A stretch of 64,000 nt of DNA from Xiphydria camelus (Eukaryota; Arthropoda; Insecta; Hymenoptera; Xiphydriidae). Position 1 is the stretch's first letter; every line of letters begins with the position of its first letter. Location: NCBI GenBank assembly GCA_963678675.1, contig OY783193.1, positions 32,774,430 through 32,838,429 on the forward strand. The letters run 5' to 3'. The translations under genes and the position numbers were made by a program. Positions 21,384 through 32,972 of the stretch are shown piece after piece. Under the pieces are notes generated by a model that was not told the origin of the DNA, ran no database searches, and saw only the letters and a list, made by a program, of their open reading frames with translations.

Positions 21384-24137
21384 CCCTAGAACTACAAACC
21401 CATTTTTTTTACCTGTAAACTACAAACCGGGGTAAATATTTACCCCACGGATTTTTTGTTAGTAAAATCGTTCTGAAAGCAGTAATTTGACTTATAAGTA
21501 CATGAATTTTTTCGTTTTTTCATGCCAAAGAGAATGGTGAAGAGCAAATTCAATTTTATCAAGGTTTAGTTGGTGAAAAATCGCTTTAAATAGCTAAAAG
21601 TGCTGAAAACCGGTCAAACCGTCATTTAACAAACAAAAATTTATAACTATTTTTCTAAACAACCGATTCTCAAATTTCGGACGGGATTTTAAAGAGGACA
21701 CATATGGCTTTGAGAAAAAAAATACCATCATGATATTTTGCCAAAAAAGTCTATTTATTTGGGACTCTGAAAATTAAAAAAATGGGAAATCTGATATATG
21801 GAAAAGTCAAATAAAAATCCATGAAATATTGGTTTTCAATAATATATTTCGGTTTTTGTCATGGAAAATGTAAAAAAAAAAGAAATTGATACATATAAAA
21901 AATATTCAAAAGTAAAGTTACGATTTAACTTATTCAAAGGCGCCACAATCGCTGCAGTAGAGTACTCTATGATTCTCGCAGGTCGGTCGCTTGCACTTTT
22001 TGCAATATATTCGCGTTTTGCGATCCTCCGATCGAGGACACAAGCCGCATCGGGCCGGCTTTTTTGGTGACTCATTAGCTGGCTGAAATTTTTCATCAAG
22101 AAGAATCAAGATATTGTTTCTTATATCCCGGCGAAGAGAAGGTACTTTTAGCCTTGCCCTCAGATGTGGCTCCAAAAGCGAGTTAACCAAGCTTTTTATA
22201 AATTGTCTTCGATTTATACTGACAAGATCAGCGTTAAAGTTGTGAAGGATTAAGGCGTTGATTCCTCCTTGGTCAAGCATCGCCATCCATATCCTCATCG
22301 GCCATCGGAGAGTTTTACGGTGCGTGGAGTACTCGTGACACATTTGATCGAAGGTGTCTGTACCTCCTTTCGTTGTATTATAAAAATTTATAATCTCCGG
22401 TTTCTTGTTGTTCGAGTCGATCGTGGCAGTATGGTGTAATGTTGACAGCAGGAGGACTATTTTATTTTGTTTTGGAGTATGGGATACCAAAGTCAGGTTC
22501 CCATCGAACGCAAACTTGGATGATGACACCACTCCTGCGCACCGGAAATTCTCCGGGATTTCGCGTTTGTTTTTCCGCAATGTTCCGACCATGGTAATCG
22601 AATGCTCTGTAAGCATTTTCTCGAAAATTGGGATTGATGAAAACCAATTGTCGCACGTAATGTTTCGGATGGTTCCATGCAGAGGCTCCGATAACTTCCT
22701 AATGTAATATGATGGGACACTCTCACTATTCTCTGTCTGTACTTTTCCCACGTATGGCAGTGCAGTGAACATGTAGAACGTTCGTGCGTCGTTGAACATC
22801 ACGATCTTGATTCCATATTTATCGGGTTTAGAGCCATTGTATACTTTAAATGGACACCGTCCTCGAAAGGAAACTAGTTGCTCATCTATTGTACAATATG
22901 AAGATGGTGAATAATATTTTGTACAATTTGATATAAATTGTTCCCAAATCTCACGGATTGCAGCAAATTTATCAATTTCCTTTCGCTCAAGCCGTGTACT
23001 TTTATCATCGAAACGTATGCACTTCGATATAAAGGAAAATCGGAGTCGAGACATCGTTGCACGGTATCTCATGGAACCGTAATCAGCACTCCATAAATCT
23101 TCAAGGTTTGTGTGACTCGTTTTTTGCATGCCCGAAAAATACAATAATCCTATGTAAGCCTTCAATTCAATCAAAGAAATGTTCGAGTACGTGGGATTTG
23201 CTGTGTCATCAATTTCGAGCGCCTCTAAATGCCGTTGGATTTCTTCATTCGTGTGGCGAACTATCTGCTCCAACAAGGAATCAGGAAAAAGTAAATTCCA
23301 TGCTTCAAAAGGTGTACCGACTTGTTTCGCTGCTCCAACTGGGCTCGGCAAATACGATATCGGAGGATTTCGTCGTTGCTGAGATCGTTCGCGTGATGTC
23401 GTACACCATTTATGCCCATCTTTACCACGGACGATACTTGGCCTTCGACCGCGCATTGAACGGCCAGAATCACGAGTACTTAACCTTCCACGTTTTTGTC
23501 TTTTTTCGGGAACTACTTCCTCTAAATCTGAATGTTCAGATTCTACTTCTTCCGGTGGTTTGAATTCTTCATTGTCGGCATCTTCTTCCGATTCCGATCC
23601 GCTTATTCTCTCTAAACCATCATCTTCATCAGAAATACAGTCGATTGCTGATTCTTTAGCAGTCTCGGACTCCATCAAAGTTTTCGCCAGTGAATCGACG
23701 CTTCTCAAATTGTATTTTTTCGCCATCAGCTGCCAGTAAAATGCAATGCGTATCAATTTTTTTGCTACTGCCAGTGTATGGATTCGTAAAATATGAAAAT
23801 AACCGCCGAAAATTATATATCTAATGTTTTATTGTAAAATAAGGTTATAATACGTGAATTAAATTTATTATAGCAGGAAAGAGAAAAATAACTTACCTCT
23901 ACACAAAACACTAACGGGAACTACAAAGCGGGGTAGATATCAACCCCAAACGAACTTCACGTCTTTACTCCGTCGCAGTAGACAAGAAACTGAAGCATCT
24001 CGCAAGCCCGCCCTATTGTTAGAACCTTGAACTAAATTATGGTATAGGTCTACAGTCGATAATGTCACTGACTACCTCGGAAATGTAGTTCAAAGTTTGC
24101 CTGGGGTAGATATCTACCCCGGTTAATAGTTCTAGGG
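21384..24137 (-). mobile_element. Complete piggyBac element flanked by TTAA
   Basis: CCCTAGAACTA at 21384 and TAGTTCTAGGG ending at 24137 are inverted ends, with TTAA at 21380-21383 and 24138-24141 as the target duplication. Palindromes GGGGTAAATATTTACCCC (21428-21445) and GGGGTAGATATCTACCCC (24104-24121) lie just inside each end, and a variant GGGGTAGATATCAACCCC lies at about 23928. The single gene is a full-length transposase. The element sits inside the Harbinger, downstream of its transposase gene, and must be younger than it. Confidence 0.92.
21930..23756 (-). CDS. piggyBac transposase, full length (608 aa)
   Basis: An uninterrupted 608-residue frame. The N-terminus is acidic (ISDEDDGLERISGSESEEDA). 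The DDE_Tnp_1_7 core includes EAWNLLFPDSLLEQIV, LKAYIGLLYFSGMQKTSH, YCTIDEQLVSFRGRCPFKVY and GIKIVMFNDARTFYM (D323), NITCDNWFSSIPIF (D369) and FYNTTKGGTDTFDQMC (D467, D470). The C-terminal cysteine-rich domain (CGLCPRSE, YCKKCKRPTCENH, YCSDCG) binds the ends. The protein excises and inserts at TTAA without a footprint. No stop, frameshift or missing key residue is visible, and both ends are present, so this copy may be active. A possible start a few residues further downstream (MAKKYNLRS) cannot be excluded. Confidence 0.93.
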   Translation of the reverse strand: MIRIAFYWQLMAKKYNLRSVDSLAKTLMESETAKESAIDCISDEDDGLERISGSESEEDADNEEFKPPEEVESEHSDLEEVVPEKRQKRGRLSTRDSGRSMRGRRPSIVRGKDGHKWCTTSRERSQQRRNPPISYLPSPVGAAKQVGTPFEAWNLLFPDSLLEQIVRHTNEEIQRHLEALEIDDTANPTYSNISLIELKAYIGLLYFSGMQKTSHTNLEDLWSADYGSMRYRATMSRLRFSFISKCIRFDDKSTRLERKEIDKFAAIREIWEQFISNCTKYYSPSSYCTIDEQLVSFRGRCPFKVYNGSKPDKYGIKIVMFNDARTFYMFTALPYVGKVQTENSESVPSYYIRKLSEPLHGTIRNITCDNWFSSIPIFEKMLTEHSITMVGTLRKNKREIPENFRCAGVVSSSKFAFDGNLTLVSHTPKQNKIVLLLSTLHHTATIDSNNKKPEIINFYNTTKGGTDTFDQMCHEYSTHRKTLRWPMRIWMAMLDQGGINALILHNFNADLVSINRRQFIKSLVNSLLEPHLRARLKVPSLRRDIRNNILILLDEKFQPANESPKKPARCGLCPRSEDRKTRIYCKKCKRPTCENHRVLYCSDCGAFE

Positions 24138-24359
24138 TTAATATAACACATTGTAATATATAAGAACCGTTTTGTAAATTCATGTATGTTACACATTGTT
24201 ATATGAAACATAAATTTTTTATTCATTATTTTCTTAAAACAGTAGTTATATAATGTATGTATTTATGTATAAAATCATAAAATAATATGTATATAGTCAT
24301 AAGAAACAGTTATCTGACTGTTCTTTATGTAATTCTAATAGCACTTAGTAGTAGTTCGG

Positions 24360-25640
24360 AGAAGTACAACAATCAGTAGACTACATACGAATATTCGTCT
24401 CAGTTTTCCCGAGAGGGTGGAGAGAGGTAGACATTTCTTATAACAATACGCGGATATTGATACCTTACTTTGAAAACCTCGTACGTTCAATTTTTTCAAA
24501 CCACCGTTCGGTGAAGGCAACGTCTTCGCGACCGCGTAGTGCCGCAATCGGACGTGGGCATACCTGCCGACTCACCAGAACGAACCTTTACGAATTTTCC
24601 GTTATGTTTAGGCCCGCGTTCGCATCCTGCGACTGAAATAGAGGTACTTCGCCGTTACCTGGCGACCCCTCTTTTCACTCGCAGGTAACTACGCTTGATC
24701 CAACACCTGCCTTGACGGTTGTAAGGGCACCTCCGGTCAATGGTTACTTCCTCACGAACCATCGCGACAGTCAGTTCACAGTAGTATTAAGAATTAATTC
24801 AAGTCGATTCGAACGTATACAAGCGTGTGCCATAACGGGATCGGTCAAAGCAGAATTTGTCATTCATTGCATTGTTAATAGTGTATGTCATGTGTATATA
24901 TATGTGTAGTATCTAGGAATACGACGGCCCTGTACCCCAGGTAGTGCGGCTAGCGTAGGTACGGCAAGCGGCGAGTCCTTTCCGTGGAACGCGACGCTTT
25001 CTTACCTCAGGTCAACACCTTTCTCCCGTCAACTCTAACTGGCATCGGCTGTTTCGAAAGTACCCGACCATCGTCAACGAGGTTACAAGAAACAACGGTT
25101 TTCCGCCGGCCTGGAAGACTTTGAGCGAGGGAAAGTGGAGAACAGAGGCGAGGTCTAGAGGACCCGGTGGACAGTCAGAGAAAGGACGCGAATAAGTACG
25201 GACGTAAAGAAAGACGATAAGACAAAAAGACGTGTAGTAGCACTACCGACGCTCGGCGCGTAGAATCATAATAATTTTTCTGGTTTTTTCTTAGTTTTTA
25301 TCAGTCCCCTGTGATTTCTTGGTCAACACCTTTCCGATCCTACATATGTTGATTCAATACAGTTTATCGTTCAGGTATTTCTTTGTCGTTCAATTGACAA
25401 TCCAAGGTGAACCTCTGCCACATGTGCCAAAATCACCTGAGAAACTGTTCCTCAAATATCATCAGCAGAACATTATGGTCGGAATCAAAGGACCAGAGGT
25501 TTTCAAAGTAAGGTATCGAGATTCATCTTTGTTTCCCCGTGAGGATGGAGAGAGGTAGACATTTCTTATAACAATACGCGGACATTGATAGGATACTTGG
25601 AAAACCTCGTAAGTTCAATTTTTAAAACATTTAACTTACG
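24360..25640. repeat. Non-coding segment with two direct copies of a 45-bp word
   Basis: GGTGGAGAGAGGTAGACATT, TCTTATAACAATACGCGGA and TTGATA occur at about 24415-24460 and again at 25543-25590, each next to an AAAACCTCGTA(C/A)GTTCAATTTTT block. GGTCAACACCTTTC also occurs twice (25011, 25321). The region between is of mixed composition without a coding frame. It may be a deleted element with terminal direct repeats. Confidence 0.45.
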
Positions 25641-25705
25641 AGGTTTTCAAAGTAACGTATCGATATATGTCTTTAAAACAGTGTTTGTAATGGATACAAT
25701 TCCCC

Positions 25706-26224
25706 AAGTAGCAGAAGATATTTGTCGGACGTCTACAAGATATCTATATGTCTAGAAAATTACATCGATATTTCGTATAAATATGGTTGAAATCTAGATA
25801 ACAGCGCGTAGATGTCTGGCAGATATCCTATGTTGACAAGAATCGACATTCTATATTAAATACAATAATTGTTTAACATTAAAAGTTAATACTATTAAAC
25901 AAACTTATTTCTCAAGCTCTATATTACTTTTCTCGTTTTGTAATACAAAAATTTAAAACGAATTAGCAGGTAGCATTGTATTAGGAAACGAGAAGACCCT
26001 CTAGAGCTTTGTAATTCCTTTCTTTAAATATTATTAATTCTATGTGTTAACAAATTATTATATTTACCACAGAATATCGGTTCTTCTTAACTTTGGATAT
26101 ATGTCAGACATCTACGTGCTATCTATATCTACATTTCAACCATGTTTTTACCAAATATATATGTCATTCTCTATACATAAGACATCTTGTACATGTCTGA
26201 CAGATATCTTTTGCTACCTGGGTC
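25706..26224. mobile_element. TIR element, about 520 bp with ~190-bp arms
   Basis: CCCAAGTAGCAGAAGATATTTG on the left and the reverse of CAGATATCTTTTGCTACCTGGG on the right begin long imperfect inverted repeats. Both arms contain ATGTCTGxCAGATATCC- and GACAAGAATCGA-type blocks. A fragment of the same family is at 3309-3492. Non-coding. Confidence 0.65.
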
Positions 26225-26256
26225 TTTACCTTAAAAACACACCATTGATGTATGCA

Positions 26257-26999
26257 TTACGAAGGAGCTGATTTCTTCAGAATCTCATTTCTTTGTGCTA
26301 TTAATGCATTTCGTTGTATTTCTACTTCTAACTTTCTTTTCCTCATTTCTATTTTTATGTCTTCCCGTTCGAGTTTCTGTCTATAATATTCCACACGATC
26401 CTTTCTCATATTCTCCAATATTTGATTTCTATTAACAACACTGCATTGAGTTCTTCTCTTTCGCATTACATCAGGAGGAGTTTCGGTTACATTTTTCGAA
26501 CCGCTAGAAAGTGCAACCTCTGACTGGGAAGCTTCGGCTATAGACTGGGAAGCTCCGGCTATAGCACTGATTACTTCCGGTGGATGGCTCACAGTCTCAG
26601 TAGACAATAAAACTTCGGGATGAATATTCCTCTTCCTCCGAAAAATTGCATCCATCTCGGCTGCAAATTCAAAAAATGTTGTCCCCCTACCAGTCTTCTT
26701 GTTGTTGTCGACAAACTTCTTGTACCCTCTTTCAAGAACTCGCCACTTGTTTTCACAATTGTTTGGAGATACATTGACTTTCATAATCTGGTTGATTTTG
26801 CTAGCGATAACCTCCCACATCTTCTTAAAATTTCTCATTTCAAATGTCCCTACTTTGCACTTATACTCCTTGTATAAGTCGATTAATAGTTTTGTCTGGT
26901 TCGACGTCCATAGCACATAGTCTGAAGTGGACACTCCGGATTCCAAAACTGGTACATCACTGCTCTCGGGCACAGTGATAAACAGGAATTCATTGAGCC
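26257..26999 (-). CDS. Myb/SANT-like DNA-binding partner protein of Harbinger copy A
   Basis: After an AG at 27000-27001 the frame reads LNEFLFITVPESSDVPVLES and then a trihelix Myb/SANT-like domain: WTSNQTKLLIDLYKEYKCKV, NFKKMWEVIASKINQIMKVN, CENKWRVLERGYKKFVDNNK, TGRGTTFFEFAAEMDAIF. A Ser/Ala-rich linker is followed by a basic coiled coil (YYRQKLEREDIKIEMRKRKL, QRNALIAQRNEILKK). In Harbinger elements such a protein binds the element ends and brings the transposase to the nucleus. It lies inside the same insertion as the transposase, on the opposite strand, as expected. The first exon is not found; a half MITE sits directly upstream (27003-27110). Confidence 0.8.
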
Positions 27000-27002
27000 C
27001 TG

Positions 27003-27110
27003 AAATATAAACGACTCTTTTCTGGGGAAGATCATCACTGCTGTGTACTTGTAACTGAATAAGTACAACATTTCAGTTACTACAGTCTTCGTTGTACAAG
27101 CCGATCTAGT
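27003..27110. repeat. Half copy of the 61635-61902 MITE
   Basis: ATAAACGACTCTTTTCTGGG, GAAGATCATCACTG, GTACTTGTAACTGAATAAGTACAA then CAGTTACTACAGTCTTCGTT match the right half of the MITE at 61788-61902. Only one arm is present, immediately 5' of the Myb-like exon. Confidence 0.6.
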
Positions 27111-27540
27111 GCAAAGGCCTATTTATACGAAAACTGACCACAATTTTGCAAGTAACAATTTTTCAACTGTTCTTTTCGATAGAATAAAATGTTTAACTAA
27201 ACCGTTTTTTGTTTGAAATACATCTAACACTTTGGTAGAAGGTCTCCAGCCATATCATGCTTAGGATAGGTGCGTTATCATGATTTCCTTAAAAATGTCA
27301 CTTATGATACTTTGCCAAAAAGCAATAATACAGTTTATTACCTATACAGTCTGAATTTTCATCCATATTTTTGTTCTACTACTAGTACTGTATAAAACAA
27401 AATAATAATCTTAGTCGACAATTAAAACGGTTAGGTTTGCTCTGTTCAAAAATTAATTACTCGTCGTCACCACTAGAGTACAGTGCGTTCGGTGTTCCAA
27501 CAGAAATCCCTGACTAGTCAAAGTCCGCATATGCGCACTA
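27111..27540. other. Non-coding right flank of Harbinger copy A
   Basis: AT-rich spacer leading into the element's subterminal repeats. No gene seen. Confidence 0.4.
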
Positions 27541-27596
27541 CGTACAAATCACCAACTGTCAGGGATTAGTCACGGATTCTCTGCAGGAACAAACCT

Positions 27597-29550
27597 AATA
27601 ATATGCTATTGGAAATTTCCATTTTCTTGCTACGCCACGGAGCATAAAAACCATGACATGATCTGCTAACTTTGTAGTTCGTCCATTTATATTTTCAACT
27701 CCATATATACAGTCTTCATACTTATTATATGTCAGTGCTGCGTCGAGTGACATTTCATCAAACATCAACACACAATATTTATGAAGTGGCATCATCTTGA
27801 CAGCTTCATCGCCTAACATGGATATCAACTGTGCATTGAGTCCTGGCGAAAATGCACTTTCTCGTAACAATAGGAATATTGTCTTTCTTGATGGCAAGGC
27901 AAATATTTTTTCAAGTAATCTATACTCTTTGGGACTCTGTTTCAGCAACGACAATCCAAACACTTTATCATTTAGTGTATAGCGACGTCCTTTTGGTTTC
28001 TTGCACTGTTGCGTAATTTGGCTTACTATGAAATTGTAGGTTGTCTTGTTTAATCTCCCCTTCAAAAATTTATCAGACTGCAAATTGTACAACTTGTGAC
28101 AAGTATTCGTTGTTCGACATATCTCTGGAGTGCAAGGAGTCAGCAAGAGACTTCATATTTTGCATCACTTGACCCAAATATTTCCGCTTGTGCTGAAGTA
28201 CTTTATTTTGTTTCATATGAATTACTCTTCTTTGCTTCTTACCACCTACAAAAAAGAAATTATAATTATTAGGTGATTAGAAAATATGTATACAAAATAT
28301 TTTCATCAAATTATTCCTCGTCTAATGACTCGCAATTCAGGATATTCGCGAGTGTTAAAAATTGACGGATACAGGTAATTGATTGCCGAAATTATTTATC
28401 GTACATAAATTTTTTAAATTATGCAGATACTTGAAACATTTTCGGAAATAATTGAGGCCTTCTAAAAAGAAATGTCATACGAAGTTACCTTTACTTGATG
28501 TATGTGGTGATACCGATACTGTTCTGTTATCAATTACATTAGTGGACGAGGGCCTGGTTATTACTTCTGGAATCGTTATTTCTTCTTGTGGTTGCTGTAG
28601 ATGAGAGATATTCACATTTGAAGTGGATGGAATAGGCTCTAATACTTTTCTTTCGGCATTATCCAAATATAAAGTGGGCACAGCATCTCTTCGCAAGTTT
28701 GTCCTATTCTTACATGCTTCAAATTTTGAATCGCTGGTAAAATGGACATCACAAACTCTGTAGTTTCTAATGATGTCGTTTTGATCGCGTGTCAAAAAAT
28801 CTACACGATGGATTGCTTTTACCCACTGCATAAACAACTGTAAAAGAAGAGATGAAGAGAACATTATTATAAATATATACAAAATGTACGAGAGCATTGA
28901 CGTATTGTAAAAAGATCCTTTTTTTATATTTCAACGCCCGGTACCTTTAAAACAAAGTGCTTATGAGCCTATATTGACAAGAACTTTTCTTCTTAAAATA
29001 AATTTTTCTATCAACTATTAAAGTCCTGCTACAAAAAAGTGAACCACCTTGTATAAAGCTACTACTGCACACAATGAAACAGTAGATCTAAAAGCCGAGC
29101 TTGTATAGCATGAGCATAAAAACCTAGATAAAAACGGTCGAAGTTATGGAAACTTTTTGGCATACGTGCACTTTTAACCGCAAACATAAAGCATGAAGTT
29201 GAAAATGATTTAACTCTTACAATTATTTCAGAATCTGTATGTAGCTTTCTGTATAAACAGATAAACTTATAGGGACATTGGATTATTTTAAATGCCTACT
29301 AAGTTAGGGCTTTCATTGTAAAGTTGTTTATTTTCTGAAACTGGTACAAATAAAAATGTTCTTGCATTTCAAAAATATTAACTGCACTACACAATAAATC
29401 ATAATCTATACTAAATAAAATTGTTCTTAAATAGTAAAAGAGGCTGCTTGATTGAAATATTCAACTCACCTGAGAATCTCGCGGAAAAGACCGCATGCAT
29501 TTCTCGGTATTCTTAAAAGAACATTTCGGAACACAACACTGGAAAACCAT
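27597..29550 (-). pseudogene. P-element (THAP9-like) transposase, 5' half with THAP zinc finger
   Basis: Exon 1 (29550-29470) starts ATG and encodes the front of a THAP domain: MVFQCCVPKCSFKNTEKC, MRSFPRDSQ, ending at CAG|GTGAG. Exon 2 (28837-28489) continues it: LFMQWVKAIHRVDFLTRDQ, YRVCDVHFTSDSKF, LRRDAVPTLYL, so the C2CH zinc ligands and AVP motif are present. Exon 3 begins at 28245 in phase (KKQRRVIHMKQNK) but is frameshifted near 28110. The catalytic part then reads RYTLNDKVFGLSLLKQSPKE, ALPSRKTIFLLL, KYCVLMFDEMSLDAALTY (catalytic Asp), LADHVMVFMLRGVARKWKFP IAYY, where the Harbinger insertion interrupts it. The intron sites are canonical, so the 5' half decayed mainly by one frameshift. 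Confidence 0.86.
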
Positions 29551-30190
29551 GTTATAACCATGGAAAACAACGAAACAATCCACACAAAACTTTCAAAATC
29601 AGAACCGCAAGCAAAGCCAATTGGACCACGTGGATCGGACATTCGACGAATACGACAGTCGACGGCCAAGTTGCTGTTGCGTGCTTGCCTAATAGCGCTA
29701 CCGGTGAGCCTAGTAAGAACTAAGAGTGCCCATGGCGTGAAGACGACCTCGGTCCAAGTTCGTGAGTGGTAGCTCTGAGTTTTTTCATCACGTCCTTTAT
29801 CCTTCCCGTTTATGCCCGTTTCTTGACAGACTGTTCATGTGAATGTACGCAGTCTTCATTGTCACTTGAAGTACATAAATCACTGTCACTCAGATTCGTT
29901 TTCTCTTTTTGAAACACGAAACTAAACGCGAAAAGACTTCAACGCGTGCACTAACCTGAATGATGACGGGAACGGAGAAGATAACGAGTGTCAGTGGGAC
30001 TTGTGACATGAACATTTCTTCCATCTTTGCGTGTGGACAAAAAGACTGTTCTTCCCCAGTACGCGGTTTTCATTTTCTATTCTTAACTCGTGACAAGAAC
30101 TGTTTATCCCCCATGCGATTGGACCTTCTGAAAGCTTCTGCAAAATCCCACTAGATGGCATAAGTTCTTCATTTTCAGGAAATAAGTGAC
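29551..30190. other. 5' flank of the P-element gene, no gene recognised
   Basis: Presumably promoter and 5' end of the P element. I could not locate its terminal inverted repeat. Confidence 0.35.
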
Positions 30191-30193
30191 ATA

Positions 30194-30537
30194 AGGGGTC
30201 GTCCATTAATCACGTGAGGTCTAAAAGGGGGGGGGGGGGGCAAAAATCACGAAATATCATAAATAGGGGGGGGGGGGGATTGTAGTGAGATATCACGTGT
30301 ATTTACTTTTTCGTTGAACGCGCGATTTCTAAACAACCTGCAACCTTAATGTCTGGACATTTTTTTAATACTTACTTGTAATTAAAGATAATATTCTAAA
30401 ATTAAGATACTTTTTGTACTAAGAAAATACACACGATTTGGGGGGGGTTAGTCTTAAACCTCACCACGTATCACCAGGGGGGAGAGGGGGGTTTAAAAAA
30501 ATGCTAAAAAGCATCACATAATTAATGGACGACCCCT
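30194..30537. mobile_element. MITE with GGGGTCGTCCATTAAT ends and poly-G tracts
   Basis: AGGGGTCGTCCATTAATCAC at the left pairs with ATAATTAATGGACGACCCCT at the right, flanked by TA. Inside are long G runs (30230-30241, 30268-30278, 30441, 30477). Ends of this type are widespread in arthropod genomes. Non-coding. Confidence 0.7.
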
Positions 30538-30705
30538 AAACTGTTTTTCCCCCTGACCCTTCATTTACGGGAATTTACAAATTCATAAGGAACGGGTGGT
30601 GTAGAGGTGACGGGGCCGGTCCATAGTGACATATTGGGGAAAGTTTGATTCTGAAGAGTACCTCTCCTACAGCCCCTTGATCATACTTATTGAGAAAGGT
30701 ACCTG

Positions 30706-30892
30706 TAATCTTTCACTTCGTTAAAATAAATCAATTCCTTGTAGAAGGCTAATATTCTTTAAAACATGTGATAAATAGATATAAATGGTTATAGAAAATT
30801 ACAATTCCTACAATTATTTGCTACGAAATATTTCTCTCATTTCGTTAAAATCAATCAATTCCTCGTAGAAGGTTATTATTTTGGGCAAAGGG
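30706..30892. repeat. Direct repeat, two units about 123 bp apart
   Basis: TTTCACTTCGTTAAAATAAA with TCAATTCCTTGTAGAAGGCT at about 30713 is repeated as TCTCATTTCGTTAAAATCAA and TCAATTCCTCGTAGAAGGTT at about 30836. Confidence 0.55.
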
Positions 30893-32387
30893 ATAAATAT
30901 TGTAATGCTGCTCATTTTCTGCTTCCTCGATATATTTTGTTTTTAACAAAGGAACATTAGCTTAAGTCGGAACTCCGTGGAACCAAGTTAGAGATTTGTC
31001 TTCGATTTTTGTTTGCTTTCATTTTTCTTTTCTTTCTTCCTGTACAATATCGCCGCCGGTTGTGAGGGCTATGTTTGGGAGAAATCTTTGTGATTCCATG
31101 AGCGACGCATGACCTATTGGAGCGCTATTTTGATGACTGCGCGGACGACAGGATTGCGGGAGACCAACGCACCTGGAAGAAAGTCTGAGAGAATTCCTCA
31201 TGAGATCTTAGAAATCGACGGGAGACCACCGTACTAGACTCCACCGTTACCTCAAAGCACCGATCGGCATTTGAAGAAGCGCGCACCGTCGCAGAAGAGG
31301 TGTCAATGCCGTATTTGGCTACGCCTCGTTGTTAGCTAATTTGGCTACTCGGCCAGGACTCCTAGAGTAGGGAGCAAGAGTTCGCGCTCACTCCGATCGC
31401 GATCCTCACTGCATTCGTTCACGTGCCGCTGAGGAAGCGGCCAGTTTTTCTTTTCTTGTGTCGTCAGTGTCTTTTCTGGGGAAGCCGTTTCAGCGTCTGC
31501 TCTACGCATCTCTCTTTTCGCAACCGGTAGGCTGTCTCAAATTTTGTACGACCTCGGATTCTATCTTTTCTCGTGTCCTTTATTGTATTAAGGGCCTGTG
31601 CCTAATCTGTCGTTTTCTGGGCTTTGGTCCTCGCGTTTGTTTTAGAAAAGATTCCATGGCTTCTTATTAGAGAAGTAATTTGTCGGGTTCGATCTCTTAT
31701 TATACTGTTAACGAATTTTATACATATTAACTGTCGATTATATCCTTGAGAACAAATGGTTCAAACGTGACATTCCATTCGCTGTTACACTTGGTTCCCG
31801 GTAACGTCTCTGTTGTGTTCCGTTTTCATAGGACGAATTCCATTTACGTTTCATGTGATTTTATTCAGACCATTTCATGAGCAAGTTTTTCGGGAGATTT
31901 TTGTCGTAGTCTTTTAGAGTGCAGGACCGTACGTTTTAAGCTATTTTTAAGGCATTCCCATTCTTACGGAGTTAGCAGTCGTGCTGTCGTGTTTGAGACG
32001 CTTCGCCCTCGTCTTCCTTAACATGGGTACCGACTTAGGACTAGGGGATCATAGGTTAAGTTTTGTACGTGCTAGTACCGCTTCACCCAGGAAAATCATC
32101 CGCGTTCTCGCATTAAGCCTCGCCCTCTTTAAGAGGGGCACGCAGGTTCGAGCTAGGGACCAAGAGCATCATAAGTTTGTTCTTTGGAGGACATTTGCTC
32201 CGCATGTCTTGTCTCTTTTTTTTTCATTCGTGTTTTAATCTACGTATCTCCTACCGGAGAATCTTTTCTTATTGCATCAAAACTTGACATCGAGCGTAAG
32301 CCAACTGTAATTTCTAAGTTACCTAATATTCGAATTTTTTTTACGTTAACTGAATCTCTAGACTTTTCTTTTCGGAATCCCGCCCCT
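30893..32387. other. About 1.5 kb without a recognisable gene
   Basis: Mixed composition, GC-richer at 31050-31450. Only short frames on either strand and no repeat partner noticed. It could be the untranslated or LTR part of a retroelement; nothing shows this directly. Confidence 0.35.
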
Positions 32388-32921
32388 CTACCCTAGCCGA
32401 CGCGAAGTCAGGGCTGACGTCGGCATGCAAACCGTTATATATTTTAGAGTTCTACGTCCGATTGAAAGTGGAAGTTCTTCTGTATGATCATTGCCATTCT
32501 CATCGTTTCCTCCGTTGTCTCTGGGATTATTTCCTCTCATTATTTTTTTCCGATGACATTCTTTGAGACGCCGAAGTATTTTCTCCATAGCCATGGTAAA
32601 GCTGATTTTTGTTGGTCCCTTAAAGCGTTGATTCTCTACCATAGTATACATAAAACAAAGTTAATCGAGATAAAAGGGATAAAAGCTTATGAGAGTATTA
32701 ACTATGAACCTAGACACGCAGCAGCAAAACGAGTCTCCTTCAAAGCCTTTTTTTTGCTATTTCTACGTTTATTTTTTAGTTCATGTCCACCCCACGTTAG
32801 AAAATCCTTAATTTTACTTACATTATTGATCATTCTATGCGATCCAATTGAGAACGCATCTCTCTGAAACAATAGCGTAATAGTACATTACGTTACTAGG
32901 GAGGAAAGTGCCTGATTTTTA

Positions 32922-32972
32922 CCGAGTGCGAGGTTTGCTGCCCGAGCGAAGCGAGGGCAGCACTCGCACGAG
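32922..32972. repeat. GC-rich nested palindrome
   Basis: CTGCCCGAGCGAAGCGAGGGCAG is a palindrome with a short loop, bracketed by CGAGTGCGAG and CTCGCACGAG, so the whole block can fold as a cruciform. Function unknown. Confidence 0.5.

Larger units (their letters stand above)
18318..27596. mobile_element. 9.28-kb PIF-Harbinger element inserted in the P element, target AAT
   Basis: The ends AGGTTTGTTCCTGCAG (18318) and CTGCAGGAACAAACCT (27596) are perfect 16-bp inverted repeats. AAT at 18315-18317 and 27597-27599 is a 3-bp target duplication, usual for Harbinger. Removing the insert rejoins the P-element frame as AYYFVQST. Further GGAGTCAG/CTGTCAG-type repeats lie just inside both ends. It encodes a DDE_4 transposase (+) and a Myb/SANT-like partner (-). 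A piggyBac, a foldback element and several MITEs have since inserted into it, accounting for more than half its length. Confidence 0.88.

Noticed and set aside
30590..30660. Possible tRNA-like segment (GGTGGTGTAGAGGTGAC)
   Set aside because: No cloverleaf can be drawn and the A and B boxes are not present.
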